Assembly: GCF_943737015.1 (NCBI RefSeq)
Contig: NZ_CALSFP010000001.1
Location: 1,178,001 to 1,242,000 of the forward strand
Source: Staphylococcus sp. Marseille-Q5304
Lineage (GTDB): Bacteria > Bacillota > Bacilli > Staphylococcales > Staphylococcaceae
Direction of reading: 5' to 3'
DNA length: 64,000 bases
Of this stretch, positions 10,319-20,164 are shown piece by piece (the first letter of the stretch is position 1; every line of letters begins with the position of its first letter). Under the pieces are notes generated by a model, which saw nothing but the letters and a program-made list of their open reading frames with translations, was not told where the DNA came from and searched no databases. Made by a program: the position numbers and the translations under genes.

Positions 10319-11137
10319 TTAATAGACAGATTCAATATCTTTATTTTTTTTAGATTTATTTAACACAACGCCTAGAACTAACGTTAAGATTAATACTACA
10401 ATCCCTACAACTGACATTGCATCAAATGCACCTTTATAAAATAATCTATAAATTACCGCACCGATCATACCACCAGCAATAGGTCCTAATACCGGTACAA
10501 TCGCATAGCCCCAATTTGATTCACCTTTACCTGCGATTGGTAAGATAGCATGTGCAATACGAGGTCCTAAATCACGAGCAGGGTTAATCGCATAACCAGT
10601 TGGTCCGCCTAAACTTAAACCAATTGCTACGATTAATCCACCAACGATTAATGGGTTTAACCCATCAGCAATTTTATTTGTTCCAATGAAAAGTAATCCT
10701 AATGTTAAAATTGCAGTCCCAACAATCTCAGTTAAGAAGTTTGCAAAGTAGTTCTTAACAGTCGGTGCTGTAGAGAAAACGCCTAATTTAGCATCTTTAT
10801 CTTCTGTATGTTTCCATTGTGCTAAATACGCTAACCAAACTAGAAACGCACCAAAAATACCACCAAGAATTTGACAAATAATATAACCTGGAACCATTGA
10901 CCATTTCAATGCTCCATCCATGGCGAATGCTAACGTTACAGCGGGATTTAAATGTGCACCAGATACGCCACCTACCGCATAAGCTCCCATAGTAACTGCA
11001 AGTCCCCAACCTGCAGCAATAACAATCCAATCAGCACCGTGTCCTGCACTTCTCTTTAAGTTAACGTTCGCACAGACACCGCCACCGAACAAGATCAGAA
11101 TTGCTGTTCCCAAAAATTCAGCAAAAAATACATTCAT
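10319..11137 (-). CDS. glpF: Glycerol uptake facilitator (aquaglyceroporin)
   Basis: A six-helix MIP-family channel in the cytoplasmic membrane for passive glycerol entry. The 272-residue protein carries both NPA half-helix motifs: SGAHLNPAVT (NPA at 64-66) and GYAINPARDLGPR (NPA at 185-187). The Asp directly after the second NPAR is the hallmark that separates aquaglyceroporins from water channels. AGGAGG lies just before the ATG. It is the first gene of glpFK, behind a strong promoter with a cre site and a GlpP-type leader terminator. Confidence 0.97.
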   Translation of the reverse strand: MNVFFAEFLGTAILILFGGGVCANVNLKRSAGHGADWIVIAAGWGLAVTMGAYAVGGVSGAHLNPAVTLAFAMDGALKWSMVPGYIICQILGGIFGAFLVWLAYLAQWKHTEDKDAKLGVFSTAPTVKNYFANFLTEIVGTAILTLGLLFIGTNKIADGLNPLIVGGLIVAIGLSLGGPTGYAINPARDLGPRIAHAILPIAGKGESNWGYAIVPVLGPIAGGMIGAVIYRLFYKGAFDAMSVVGIVVLILTLVLGVVLNKSKKNKDIESVY

Positions 11138-11150
11138 TTATATTCCTCCT

Positions 11151-11229
11151 AAAAAGAGACAAGGAGATCCCCACAATTGTATCCAGTGATGAACAACCGT
11201 TCTCGATACTGTAGAAATCTCCTATCTCT
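11151..11229 (-). promoter_or_regulatory. glpF leader terminator, probable GlpP antitermination target
   Basis: The minus-strand leader RNA can form a long hairpin in which AGAGATAGGAGAT pairs with ATCTCCTTGTCTCT (a 2-nt bulge), followed by TTTTT and at once by the glpF ribosome binding site. The layout matches the glpD leader in this window. Both are expected targets of GlpP, by analogy with Bacillus subtilis. Confidence 0.82.
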
Positions 11230-11254
11230 GTTCTAATTATTAACTTGATTTTAT

Positions 11255-11282
11255 ATTATACTTTCTTTGTAAGCGTTGTCAA
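11255..11282 (-). promoter_or_regulatory. glpFK promoter
   Basis: On the minus strand, TTGACA, a 16-nt spacer and TATAAT: both hexamers match the sigma-A consensus perfectly. It lies about 120 nt upstream of glpF and just before the leader hairpin. Confidence 0.9.
11268..11281. promoter_or_regulatory. CcpA binding site (cre) overlapping the glpF -35
   Basis: TGTAAGCGTTGTCA fits the cre consensus TGWAANCGNTNWCA at every defined position. It covers most of the -35 hexamer and the upstream half of the spacer of the glpFK promoter, so CcpA binding should block RNA polymerase and give catabolite repression. Confidence 0.9.
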
Positions 11283-11484
11283 CATCTTTTTTATTTTCTC
11301 TCTCATTTTAAAAATTAAAAACTTTATCTTAATATTGGTTTAGTTTGTTTTTATAAAAATTGAATGATGTTAAATTATTTGATAAACCAAGCGTTTTCAA
11401 ATGATTTAAAACTCATTTATACATATTTAATTACCAAATTGATGATGTTTATTTTAAAAATAAATCTCAATAATAATAAAAAAA
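11283..11484. other. Non-coding stretch upstream of the glpF promoter
   Basis: The glpF-glpP gap (11138-11501) holds the glpF leader, promoter and cre in its left part and the glpP terminator at its right end. The roughly 200 nt between are very AT-rich. I see no open reading frame of interest and no strong hairpin in them. Confidence 0.6.
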
Positions 11485-11519
11485 GCGCAGAACTTTATGT
11501 TTTACCATAAAGTTCTTGC
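11485..11519 (-). terminator. Terminator of mutS-mutL-glpP, overlapping the glpP stop codon
   Basis: A GAACTTTATG / CATAAAGTTC stem with flanking GC pairs, then GCGCTTTTTTTATTATT on the minus strand. The right arm lies inside the last glpP codons and the loop contains the stop region, so the terminator is partly coding. Confidence 0.85.
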
Positions 11520-12044
11520 ACTCGTAGTAATATATCTCGCACCATTTTCAATGGCTAAATCCACTTCTTCTACTTCATTTATTAAACCGCCTGCGATGAC
11601 ATCTGTTTGGGTCTCTTTATTAATGATATTTATAGCTTTAGTAGCTATTCCAGGTAACACTTCAACGAGATCAGGCTCTACGCGTTTAATAAGTTGAATG
11701 CTGCGTTGTAACGCTTGGCTATCTAATATAAATACGCGAAAAACTGTAGTAGTGCCTAATGATTTGGCTTTATTTATTACTTTCGTCTTTGTAGAGATGA
11801 TGCCCTTAGGTTTATATGTTTGAATTAAATATTCACAAGCAAATTCGTCGTGACTCATACCTTTGATCAAATCAACATGTAAATAAAATCCTACATGATG
11901 TTTATTTAATAATTCTATAATGCTTTTAACATGACCGACATGCATATCCAACAAAACACAAGAAGTATAATCCGTTTTGATTAGCTTTTCTAAATCTTTC
12001 ATTGACCTTACAGCTGGTAAAATATGGGGTTTCACTTTTTTCAT
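11502..12044 (-). CDS. glpP: Glycerol uptake operon antiterminator GlpP
   Basis: GlpP is an RNA-binding regulator that, with glycerol-3-phosphate, prevents termination in glp leaders. The 180-residue protein is a small TIM-barrel-like fold. The pattern HILPAVRSMKDLEKL, CVLLDMHVG, HVDLIKGM, GIISTKTKVINKAKSLG, RVFILDSQAL and EVLPGI is characteristic of the family. It starts 3 nt after the mutL stop. AGGAG abuts this ATG, so translation would depend on coupling to mutL; a GTG at 12035 has a better 9-nt spacing and may be the real start. Gene order mutS-mutL-glpP-glpF-glpK-glpD, with two matching leaders, supports the function. Confidence 0.93.
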   Translation of the reverse strand: MKKVKPHILPAVRSMKDLEKLIKTDYTSCVLLDMHVGHVKSIIELLNKHHVGFYLHVDLIKGMSHDEFACEYLIQTYKPKGIISTKTKVINKAKSLGTTTVFRVFILDSQALQRSIQLIKRVEPDLVEVLPGIATKAINIINKETQTDVIAGGLINEVEEVDLAIENGARYITTSARTLW

Positions 12045-12047
12045 CTC

Positions 12048-14012
12048 CTACATAATTCGTTTAAAGAGTCGTTCCAATTCATAATTTGAAAAGTTAATAA
12101 TAATCGGTCTACCATGCGGACACGTAAATGGATCTTCAGTTTCACGTAATTGATCAACAAGATCTGACATTTCATTATTTTTCAAATAGTGATTGGCCTT
12201 AATTGATTTTTTACAGCTCATCATTATAGCCGCTTCTTCACGAATCCTTTTAATATCTACCTTTTTATGTTCTAATACATATTCAATCATATCTTTAATG
12301 ATTTCTTCTACTTCAACACTTGGAAACCATACAGGATAACTATCAACGATATAATCGTTGCCACCAAACGGTTCTAAATGCACGCCTACTCGATCTAATT
12401 CATTAATATGTTGTTGAATTATGAACATTTCATCTTTTGAAAAATGGAAAGTTAATGGTATCAATAAGTTTTGTACTTCGTTTGAAACTTCCCCAATTTT
12501 TTCACGGAAATATTCATATTTGATTCGTTCTTGTGCTGCGTGTTGATCAATCATATACATGCCATTTTCATTTTGTGCAATGATGTAAGTCCCATGAACT
12601 TGCCCAACGACTTCCATATATGGTACACGGCGAGATGGATCTTTACTTATAGCACCTTTGATATCTGATTGTTCAGCAATATCATCATTTTTTTCGTCTA
12701 ATTGTTGATGTTCTAAGTCATACAATATTTCGCGTTGAGATTTAGTATATCCGTCTTTATTCGATAATTGTTCTTGTATTTTTGAGTCTTCTTTTGTTGT
12801 TGATTGATATGACATATTATCGGAATCTTCATATTCCATGCCTGATTTTTTAGCGTCGTTATTTTCTGCATCACCTTGCTCATCATTTTCCTGTTGTTGA
12901 GCAACCTTGGTGTCATTTAAATGTGATTGTTGTTGTCTTTTTTCAAAATCAATCTTTTGTTGTTCAAATTGGTCGAGTACTTTATTTTTTTGTGCTATTT
13001 TATCCATATCATTGTGAGGGATTAATATACGATCTTTAAAAGCTTCCCTAATTTTATCCACAATAAGTTCAAATAATTGATCCTCTTTTGATAATCGTAC
13101 TTCTAATTTAGTCGGATGCACGTTCACATCAACTAATATTGGATCCATCTCAATATTAATATAACAAATCGGATATCGACCAATCGTTAAAAGCGTATGA
13201 TACCCTTCTAAAATTGCTTTATTTAACAAAAAGTTTTTAATGTAACGGCCATTAATGAAAATAGAAATATAATGTTTGTTACTTCTAGAATGTTCAGGTT
13301 TAGCAACAAATCCTTCTAAATGGTAGTCACTTGTATCACCTGAAATGTGAACGAGGTCTTTCGCAACCTTCATACCGTAAATTTCAGCCATAACCTCGTT
13401 TGTTCGACCTGAGCCATTCGTTTTGATGATTGTTTTGTCATCAGAAACAAGCGAGATTCGAATATCTGGATGACTCATTGCCATGCGATTAACGATATCA
13501 GTAATTTTTCCTAATTCTGTATATAAACTTTTAATATATTTTAAACGCGCGGGTGTATTATAAAAGAGCGATTCAACTAAAATATCTGTGCCTCTTTTAG
13601 CTTTTGCTGGCTTGCGTTCAAGTATTTGACCATTTTCCACATAGATCTGTTGTCCTTCTTCTTCATCAGTACAAGTTTGTAATGTAACTTTAGCTACTGA
13701 CGATATACTGGCTAATGCTTCACCTCTAAAACCTAAAGTCCTTATATGAAATAGGTCATCGTCAGCGTCTAACTTACTCGTAGCATGACGATGAAAGACT
13801 AAATCCAAATCATCTGATTGAATACCTGTTCCATTATCAACGACACGAATAGATTGTACACCCGCTTCTTTTACTTCAATATTAATTTCTGTTGCTTTCG
13901 CATCAATCGCATTTTCAAGCAATTCCTTTACGACAGAACCGGGTCGCTCAACGACTTCACCGGCTGCGATTTTATTTGCCAAAGAGGTTTGTAATTCTTT
14001 AATTTTACCCAT
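12048..14012 (-). CDS. mutL: DNA mismatch repair protein MutL
   Basis: MutL couples mismatch recognition by MutS to strand incision. The 654-residue protein has an N-terminal GHKL ATPase with ENAIDA, DNGTGI and GFRGEAL motifs, then an acidic and Gln-rich linker (about residues 330-450) that is the poorly conserved part. The C-terminal endonuclease domain holds [12 protein letters not shown] near residue 489, SCKKSIKAN and the CPHGRP motif, so it is the nicking type found in bacteria without MutH. GAGGTG precedes the ATG. It lies 12 nt after mutS and 3 nt before glpP. Confidence 0.97.
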   Translation of the reverse strand: MGKIKELQTSLANKIAAGEVVERPGSVVKELLENAIDAKATEINIEVKEAGVQSIRVVDNGTGIQSDDLDLVFHRHATSKLDADDDLFHIRTLGFRGEALASISSVAKVTLQTCTDEEEGQQIYVENGQILERKPAKAKRGTDILVESLFYNTPARLKYIKSLYTELGKITDIVNRMAMSHPDIRISLVSDDKTIIKTNGSGRTNEVMAEIYGMKVAKDLVHISGDTSDYHLEGFVAKPEHSRSNKHYISIFINGRYIKNFLLNKAILEGYHTLLTIGRYPICYINIEMDPILVDVNVHPTKLEVRLSKEDQLFELIVDKIREAFKDRILIPHNDMDKIAQKNKVLDQFEQQKIDFEKRQQQSHLNDTKVAQQQENDEQGDAENNDAKKSGMEYEDSDNMSYQSTTKEDSKIQEQLSNKDGYTKSQREILYDLEHQQLDEKNDDIAEQSDIKGAISKDPSRRVPYMEVVGQVHGTYIIAQNENGMYMIDQHAAQERIKYEYFREKIGEVSNEVQNLLIPLTFHFSKDEMFIIQQHINELDRVGVHLEPFGGNDYIVDSYPVWFPSVEVEEIIKDMIEYVLEHKKVDIKRIREEAAIMMSCKKSIKANHYLKNNEMSDLVDQLRETEDPFTCPHGRPIIINFSNYELERLFKRIM

Positions 14013-14024
14013 GAAACTTCACCT

Positions 14025-16673
14025 CTATTTTAATTCTTTTTGTAATTCACTCAATTTTATTAATGCCTCAATCGGTGTCATATTTGAGATATTTAAAGAC
14101 TTTATTTCATGTTCAATTTCACTATATTGTGCTGGTTTATCAAATAAATCAAATTCTGGTTGTTCGAATTGATTTTCGTAATTATGTTCGTTTGCGTGGT
14201 TTTCAGTTTGATTTAGGCGTGCATTTTGAAGGTTTTGTTGGTTAACATTTTCAGAAGATGCATCAGTTTCAGATTGAAGTTGATGTACAGCAACATCAGT
14301 TTGGTGTTTATCTTCGGTTTCAAATGCTTCTAAAATGACTTGTGCTCTGTTAATAATTTCATCTGGTAAATCTGCTAGTTTAGCTACTTGAATACCATAA
14401 CTATCATCTACAGCCCCATCTTTCACTTTATGCAAGAAGATTAACTCTCCATGATATTCGTTCGCTGCGACGTGTACATTTTTCAAACAAGGTAATGACT
14501 GATCTAATGTTGTTAATTCATGATAATGTGTTGAGAATAATGTCTTAGCATGAGAAGTGTTGGCCACATATTCAATCATCGCTTGAGCCAATGCAAGACC
14601 ATCATACGTTGATGTACCACGACCGATTTCATCAAAGATAATTAAACTATCTTCGGTCGCATTTGCAAGTGCTTTCTGTGCTTCTATCATTTCTACCATA
14701 AATGTACTCTTACCAGAAACTAAATCATCTGCGGCACCGATACGTGTAAATATTTGATCGAAGATAGGTAAAGTGGCGTCATCACATGGTACAAAAGAAC
14801 CCATTTGAGCCATAATACTTATAATTGCCACTTGTCTCATGTACGTAGATTTACCCGACATATTAGGACCAGTGATTAAGTAAATAAAGGTTTCTTGATC
14901 TAAAGCACAATCATTTGGTACATAATCATTATGATCCATGACACGTTCAACAACAGGATGACGTGAATTGGTTAAATTCAAGGTCTTATCTTCACTAAAT
15001 GTAGGACGCGCGAAATTATATTTTTGTGCTATTTCTGCAAAGCTTTGTAAACAGTCAATTTCTGAAATAACTTTAGCTTGTTGTTGTAATTGACTCGTAT
15101 ATGCTTTAATTTGTTCTCTTAATTGTACAAACAATTGATATTCTAATTCAATCGCCTTATCTTCTGCACCTAAAATAATATCTTCTTTCTCTTTTAATTC
15201 ATCCGTGATAAAACGCTCAGCATTTGAAAGTGTTTGTTTGCGTTGATAACCATATTGAGTTGGGTCAAAACCTTGTAAATTTGCTCTTGTTATTTCAATA
15301 AAGTAACCAAAAACCTTATTAAAACTAATTTTTAGTGATTTTATACCTGTGCGTTGTCTTTCTTTCGTTTGTAATTCTGCTAACCAACTTTTACCATTTT
15401 TAGACGCTTCTAGAAATTCATCTAATTGTTGATTAAACCCATGTTTAAAGAGGCCACCATCTTTAACAGAAATAGGTGGTTCTTCAACTAAACTTTCTTC
15501 TAATAACGAAAGTAAATCGTCCAATGGCTCCAATTGCTGAAATTGAGTTGTAGTTTGAGAATCGAAAGTATCAAGTAATGATTTAATATTTGGTATTTCA
15601 GCAATAGAATGCTTGAGTTGAATTAAATCACGCGCATTGACATTCCCATAACTTACGCGCCCAACAAGACGTTCAATATCATAAACTTGATTTAAATATC
15701 CTCTTAAAGTATCACGTTCAATAAAGTGATTCATGAATTGGTCAACAGTTTCTAAACGTGCATTGATTTGTTGCTTATGAATTAATGGGCGATCTATCCA
15801 TTGTTTAAGACGACGTGCTCCCATTGGCGTTTTCGTTTCGTCCATTAACCATAGCAATGTTCCTTTTTTACTCTTTAAACGAATACTTTCAGTTAATTCA
15901 AGATTACGTTTTGCATAGAAATCCATTTTCATAAAGTCAATGGCTTCATATTTTACAACATCTTCTATATGTGAAAGATCTCTTTTCTGAGTATGATGAA
16001 TATAGTCTAATAAAATTTGTGTTGCTTTATACATGACGCCATCTTTAGATGTATTGACCTTATACATAACATCTGATATTTCAGGTGTCACAGTAATCGT
16101 CTCTGTTGTTAGACTGATTTGTCGTTTTAAGGCTTCCGTCAACGCTTCATGTACAACAATTTCATTCGGATTGATCGTTGTGATCTCATTCATTAAAGTT
16201 GCTTCGTCTTTAAAATGAGTCACCTTTAATTCACCTGTTGAAACATCACAATAGCTTAATGCGTAATCCTCATTGCTTTTAATAAAGCTTAAAATATAAT
16301 TGTTTTGTTTTTCATCGATACCATTTTGATCCATTACTGTACCTGGCGTTATGATGCGAACAACTTCACGATGTACCATACCTTTGGTCTGTTTAGGATC
16401 TTCCATCTGCTCGCATATCGCAACTTTATAGCCGTTTTGGATTAACGTTTCTATATAACTATCTGCTGAATGGTAAGGTACACCACACATTGGAATTGGG
16501 TTGTCTTTTTTAGCATCTCTCTTTGTCAAAGTAATTTCAAGAACCCTCGCTGCTTCTTTAGCATCTTCAAAAAACATTTCATAGAAATCGCCTAATCTAA
16601 AAAAGAGTAAACAATCTTGATATTGTGATTTGATCTTCAAATATTGTTGCATCATTGGCGTTTGGTTTGTCAT
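14025..16673 (-). CDS. mutS: DNA mismatch repair ATPase MutS
   Basis: MutS is the 882-residue mismatch sensor. The Phe-X-Glu mismatch wedge is visible as GDFYEMFF (FYE at 30-32). The connector, lever and clamp regions follow. The C-terminal ABC-type ATPase has Walker [10 protein letters not shown] (about 602-610) and [12 protein letters not shown]. The C-terminal tail has a Gln/Asn-rich linker and then [11 protein letters not shown], which resembles the beta-clamp-binding motif of Bacillus MutS (inference). The ribosome binding site (AAGGA) is about 14 nt from the ATG, rather far. It is the first gene of mutS-mutL-glpP. Confidence 0.97.
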   Translation of the reverse strand: MTNQTPMMQQYLKIKSQYQDCLLFFRLGDFYEMFFEDAKEAARVLEITLTKRDAKKDNPIPMCGVPYHSADSYIETLIQNGYKVAICEQMEDPKQTKGMVHREVVRIITPGTVMDQNGIDEKQNNYILSFIKSNEDYALSYCDVSTGELKVTHFKDEATLMNEITTINPNEIVVHEALTEALKRQISLTTETITVTPEISDVMYKVNTSKDGVMYKATQILLDYIHHTQKRDLSHIEDVVKYEAIDFMKMDFYAKRNLELTESIRLKSKKGTLLWLMDETKTPMGARRLKQWIDRPLIHKQQINARLETVDQFMNHFIERDTLRGYLNQVYDIERLVGRVSYGNVNARDLIQLKHSIAEIPNIKSLLDTFDSQTTTQFQQLEPLDDLLSLLEESLVEEPPISVKDGGLFKHGFNQQLDEFLEASKNGKSWLAELQTKERQRTGIKSLKISFNKVFGYFIEITRANLQGFDPTQYGYQRKQTLSNAERFITDELKEKEDIILGAEDKAIELEYQLFVQLREQIKAYTSQLQQQAKVISEIDCLQSFAEIAQKYNFARPTFSEDKTLNLTNSRHPVVERVMDHNDYVPNDCALDQETFIYLITGPNMSGKSTYMRQVAIISIMAQMGSFVPCDDATLPIFDQIFTRIGAADDLVSGKSTFMVEMIEAQKALANATEDSLIIFDEIGRGTSTYDGLALAQAMIEYVANTSHAKTLFSTHYHELTTLDQSLPCLKNVHVAANEYHGELIFLHKVKDGAVDDSYGIQVAKLADLPDEIINRAQVILEAFETEDKHQTDVAVHQLQSETDASSENVNQQNLQNARLNQTENHANEHNYENQFEQPEFDLFDKPAQYSEIEHEIKSLNISNMTPIEALIKLSELQKELK

Positions 16674-17043
16674 TATCTATTTCACAATCCTTCTGAATAG
16701 TATAGTATAAGCATTTTTAATTTGGGTTATGTAATGCTTTCTATATTAAAGTGTTACAGTAACACTAATTATTTCGTTTGATATTCATACTTATTAAATG
16801 TTGAAATTTTATTTTTTATCCCGTACACATTTGGAAATGAGGCAGAAATCGACTTTTCTTTTAGAGATTTCATAGTCTCACTCCGTTTGTAAAAAATCTG
16901 AGACATCTATTTTTGTCTCAGACTCTATTAACTATTAAATTTTAACATATGTTAAATCTCTAGCCCATTTATTTATTTTTCAGCAATGTTTATTTTGTTT
17001 ACTAATATAGCCCTCATTTTAATAAAACCTATATGCTAAACAC
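16674..17043. other. Intergenic region between thiW and mutS
   Basis: The stretch should hold the mutS promoter (a TATACT-like -10 is visible near 16703, without a convincing -35), then intergenic repeat copy 2 (16838-16925), then an AT-rich segment. I see no gene in it. Confidence 0.5.
16838..16925. repeat. Two-hairpin intergenic repeat, copy 2
   Basis: GAGGCAGAAATCGACTTT ... TTTAGAGATTTCATAGTCTC forms the long imperfect module, followed by the short hairpin TCTGAGACA ... TGTCTCAGA (16897-16922). It has the same orientation as the copy at 29361 and is reversed relative to those at 4397 and 24874. Confidence 0.78.
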
Positions 17044-17048
17044 AAAAA

Positions 17049-17082
17049 GCACGTTTAGACTCATTCACCAATCTAAACGTGC
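17049..17082 (-). terminator. Terminator of thiW
   Basis: A perfect 11-bp stem GCACGTTTAGA / TCTAAACGTGC with a 12-nt loop; the minus strand continues TTTTTGTG. It lies 9 nt after the thiW stop. Confidence 0.9.
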
Positions 17083-17091
17083 GCTTTCAAA

Positions 17092-17580
17092 TTATAAATA
17101 ACGTTGTAATATGCCTCGACGTTTCAATATCATTAATATCATATAACTGATGATTGCACCGATGACACTTGATACGACGAACGCTAACATTAATGGTTTA
17201 ATTGCGACATCACCGAATCCTAACACCCAAGCCAATGGGATACATAAAATACTTCCGATGATGCCAGTACCAATGATTTCACCTACTGCCGCCATAAATA
17301 TATGCTTTCTATAATGATAAAAACCACTTGCAAGTAGTACACCGATCATACTACCTGGGAATGCAAACACACTACCTGTACCAAAAGTGATTCGTAAAAT
17401 CGAGGAAATCAATGCTTGTGCAAGTCCAAACCATGGCCCGACAAAGACCGCACATAATACATTGATTAAATGTTGGATTGGTGCAGCTTTAACGGGTCCT
17501 AACGGAATGACTACAATGCTACTTAATACTACATTGAGGGCAATGAATATTGCTGTAAATGTAAATTTTTTCATTGGCAT
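17092..17580 (-). CDS. thiW: ECF transporter substrate-binding (S) component, ThiW family
   Basis: A 162-residue, highly hydrophobic membrane protein with about five or six predicted helices. The N-terminal pattern FTAIFIALNVVLSS, PVKAAPIQHLINVL and VGPWFGLAQALISSILR fits ThiW, the S component proposed to take up the thiazole precursor of thiamine through a shared energy-coupling module. No T or ATPase component is nearby, so it would rely on the shared ECF module encoded elsewhere. The ATG at 17580 is chosen because GGGA lies 9 nt upstream; an ATG at 17589 abuts that site. It follows the RicA-like gene by about 30 nt. No TPP riboswitch is recognisable before it. Confidence 0.8.
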   Translation of the reverse strand: MPMKKFTFTAIFIALNVVLSSIVVIPLGPVKAAPIQHLINVLCAVFVGPWFGLAQALISSILRITFGTGSVFAFPGSMIGVLLASGFYHYRKHIFMAAVGEIIGTGIIGSILCIPLAWVLGFGDVAIKPLMLAFVVSSVIGAIISYMILMILKRRGILQRYL

Positions 17581-17609
17581 GTGTATCATTCCCTTTCTCT
17601 TAAGTATTT

Positions 17610-17969
17610 TCAGTCATTCTTTTCTTGTTCTATATTTAATCGATCAGCCATTGTGTCGATCATCATTTGTAATAATTCATTCGCTTCTGCCTGTGATTCC
17701 CTAAATTCTTCTACAATTGGCATTACGTTGATGTTTTCTTCTATATCTTGAATTTTATTTTCTGATTGCTTAAGTGCTTCAAGCTTACCGTAGTTTTGTA
17801 AATTAACTGATTGCTTTTGGTTTTTCTTTAAATCTTTCATACGGTCAGCAACCCGTGGATTGTTGTGGATTTGTTGTTCAACATTTTGATAGGCTTTAAC
17901 TGTTTCTAACGCTTCAATTTGCTTGCTTAAATCATCCGCCGCTTTAAGAATTTCATCTTTTTCATACAT
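17610..17969 (-). CDS. RicA/YmcA-like regulator (YlbF/YmcA family)
   Basis: A 119-residue all-helical protein of the YlbF/YmcA family. In Bacillus, YmcA (RicA), YlbF and YaaT form a complex that modulates RNase Y-dependent mRNA maturation, competence and sporulation. The family pattern is the N-terminal DEILKAADDLSKQI, VKAYQNVEQQIHNNP and DLKKNQKQSVNLQNYGK. The position next to miaB is the same as Bacillus ymcA. The ATG overlaps the miaB stop (TAATG), so translation is coupled. The protein contains no cysteine, whereas the longer Bacillus protein is reported to bind an Fe-S cluster through C-terminal cysteines. The substrate RNase Y is encoded about 7 kb away. Confidence 0.85.
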   Translation of the reverse strand: MYEKDEILKAADDLSKQIEALETVKAYQNVEQQIHNNPRVADRMKDLKKNQKQSVNLQNYGKLEALKQSENKIQDIEENINVMPIVEEFRESQAEANELLQMMIDTMADRLNIEQEKND

Positions 17970-19510
17970 TATACTGTCACCATGTTGCTTTCGCTTTCAC
18001 GCAAATACGTACCATTTAATGAGTATTGTTTCGCTTCATCAACTTGAACTTCAACAATTTTACCGATTGCAGACTTCGGACCTTCAAAGTTAACTAATTT
18101 ATTTCTTTCAGTATAACCTGCAAGTACATTATCGTCTTTCTTACTTGTACCTTCACACAATACTTTGACTACTTCACCATCGTACTGTTGGAGAGCTTTT
18201 TCAGAGTAATATGAAACCTTTTTATTTAAGCGCTGTAAACGTTCTTTTTTCACGTCTAATGGTACATTGTCTTTCATTTTAGCGGCTGGCGTACCATCTC
18301 TTTGTGAATAAATGTAAGTATAAGCATGTTCGAATTCAACTTCATCATACAATGTCAATGTTTCTTCAAACTGTTCTTCAGTCTCATTTGGATAGCCAAC
18401 AATTATATCAGTTGTTAAGGCAACGTTAGGAATCTTAGCTTTAATACGTGCTACTAAATCTAAGTAACTTTCACGTGTATATTTACGTCCCATAATTTTC
18501 AATACGGCATCATTACCTGATTGTACTGGTAAATGAATATGAGGAACGATGTTGCCGCCTTCAGCAATAACATCAATCATATGGTCTGTGAAATCCCATG
18601 GGTGACTCGTTGTAAATCTAACGCGTGGAATATCAATTTTACTAATATCTTCTAATAAATCTCCTAAACCATATTCTAAATCATCAATATCTTTACCGTA
18701 TGAGTTAACGTTTTGTCCAAGTAGCGTAATTTCTTGATAACCTTGGCGGGCTAAATCACGCACTTCTTCGATAATATCATGAGGACGACGGCTACGCTCT
18801 TTACCACGTGTAAACGGCACTATACAATATGTACAGAATTTGTCACAACCGTACATGATATTGACCCAAGCCTTTATGTTGCCTTCTCTTACTTTAGGAA
18901 GATTTTCAATGACATCCCCTTCTTTAGACCATACTTCAACGACCATCGCTTTAGAAAGATATGCTTCTTCTAAAATTTCTGGTAAACGATGAATGTTATG
19001 CGTACCGAAAATCATATCGACATTTTGGAATGACTTTAAAATCTTGTTTACGACAGACTCTTCTTGTGACATACAACCGCAAACGCCAATAACTGTTTCT
19101 GGTTTTTCTTTTTTTAAATGTTTTAAATTACCAATTTCACTGAAAACTTTATTTTCAGCATTTTCACGAATCGCACAAGTATTGATCAATATAACATCAG
19201 CTTGATTAATGTCATCAATTGGAGTATAACCTAGAGCACCAAGTATACCCGCCATAACTTCTGTATCATGTGCATTCATTTGACAACCATATGTTTTTAT
19301 TAAAAATGTCTTACCTTTACCCATATTGCGATATTTCTCATCGATATGGAAATCATGATTATATTTAACTTCTTCTTTACCACGCTTTTTAGCTTGTTTT
19401 AAATTAGGTGGCTGATAAACGTGTTCAAAGTACTTACTATAATCTTTTTCTTTTTTATCACGTTCGGCTAAAATGTCGATCGAAGTACCTTTTCTTTGTT
19501 CTTCATTCAC
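17969..19510 (-). CDS. miaB: tRNA-2-methylthio-N6-dimethylallyladenosine synthase MiaB
   Basis: A 513-residue radical-SAM methylthiotransferase that converts i6A37 (the MiaA product) to ms2i6A37. The N-terminal UPF0004 domain contributes three cysteines, seen in [17 protein letters not shown] and GVCGCMSQE. The radical-SAM signature CDKFCTYC lies near residues 219-226, and a C-terminal TRAM domain follows. The first roughly 65 residues are a basic extension ([14 protein letters not shown]) typical of Firmicutes MiaB. It is co-transcribed with the RicA-like gene, with which it overlaps by one base. About 290 nt of non-coding DNA lie upstream. Confidence 0.96.
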   Translation of the reverse strand: MNEEQRKGTSIDILAERDKKEKDYSKYFEHVYQPPNLKQAKKRGKEEVKYNHDFHIDEKYRNMGKGKTFLIKTYGCQMNAHDTEVMAGILGALGYTPIDDINQADVILINTCAIRENAENKVFSEIGNLKHLKKEKPETVIGVCGCMSQEESVVNKILKSFQNVDMIFGTHNIHRLPEILEEAYLSKAMVVEVWSKEGDVIENLPKVREGNIKAWVNIMYGCDKFCTYCIVPFTRGKERSRRPHDIIEEVRDLARQGYQEITLLGQNVNSYGKDIDDLEYGLGDLLEDISKIDIPRVRFTTSHPWDFTDHMIDVIAEGGNIVPHIHLPVQSGNDAVLKIMGRKYTRESYLDLVARIKAKIPNVALTTDIIVGYPNETEEQFEETLTLYDEVEFEHAYTYIYSQRDGTPAAKMKDNVPLDVKKERLQRLNKKVSYYSEKALQQYDGEVVKVLCEGTSKKDDNVLAGYTERNKLVNFEGPKSAIGKIVEVQVDEAKQYSLNGTYLRESESNMVTV

Positions 19511-19730
19511 TTTACAAAATCCTTTCTATATCATAAAAAACTAAACATATCCCTTAATATGATCTATTTATATATGCAAAATTATTATTAATTCTGTTAA
19601 TTTCTATGCGTAATCATTACTACATTATATTAAATATTTAGCTAAAGTGCAAAATGTCTTTGAATATGTACGTGATAGATAAATAGAAGTTCAGTAACAG
19701 ATAACAATATATAGAGAGTGCACTAAAAAT

Positions 19731-19769
19731 AAAACACTATCTACTCCTTTAATGAATAGATAGTGTTTT
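19731..19769 (-). terminator. Terminator of the thiamine-binding-like gene
   Basis: A perfect 13-bp stem AAAACACTATCTA / TAGATAGTGTTTT. On the minus strand ATTTTTAGTGC follows. It lies 28 nt after the stop of the gene at 19798-20094; in the opposite direction the arms also end in T residues. Confidence 0.85.
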
Positions 19770-19797
19770 CGACATAATGTGATAATCTAAAAATATT

Positions 19798-20094
19798 TTA
19801 GTTTTCGTCATATTTCCCTGTTAATATTTCTATTGAGATACCTTCAGGAACGTGATAAAACTTCACTTGACTAATGGTACTTGGAACTTCTAATTCAACC
19901 ATACGATCATGTAATTTTTGAATAAGTATTAGGCACTCGCTCATTTCACCTTGAACCGTTGTTTCTAAAGCCCCTACTCTATACTTTAACCCAGATTGAT
20001 CAATAATTTTAATTGCTTCATCTACATAAGGAATAACGTCTTCACCGTTAGCTGGTTTTGGGATAATTTGAATACTCATTAATGTATCATGCAT
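19798..20094 (-). CDS. MTH1187-family thiamine-binding-like protein
   Basis: A 98-residue ferredoxin-fold protein of the MTH1187/YkoF-like family (formerly DUF77). The family pattern is visible: MSIQIIPKP at the N-terminus, VIPYVDEAIKIIDQSGLKYRVGALETTVQGE in the middle and PSTISQVKFYHVPEG near the end. Members bind thiamine or hydroxymethylpyrimidine, but a transport or scavenging role is not proven. The ATG at 20094 is chosen because AAAGG is 9 nt upstream; the ATG at 20103 overlaps that site. It follows the PghP-like gene by about 70 nt. Together with thiW nearby it hints at thiamine homeostasis. Confidence 0.8.
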   Translation of the reverse strand: MHDTLMSIQIIPKPANGEDVIPYVDEAIKIIDQSGLKYRVGALETTVQGEMSECLILIQKLHDRMVELEVPSTISQVKFYHVPEGISIEILTGKYDEN

Positions 20095-20164
20095 ATAAGA
20101 CATCCTTTACTTTAAGTTTATTTGCTCAATTAATTATTTCTTTCTTAATATCATCATATGCATA

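Noticed and set aside
17590..17609. TPP riboswitch before thiW
   Set aside because: Only a short gap separates thiW from the RicA-like gene, which is too short for the aptamer, and no CTGAGA/ACC core with stems is visible upstream of miaB either.
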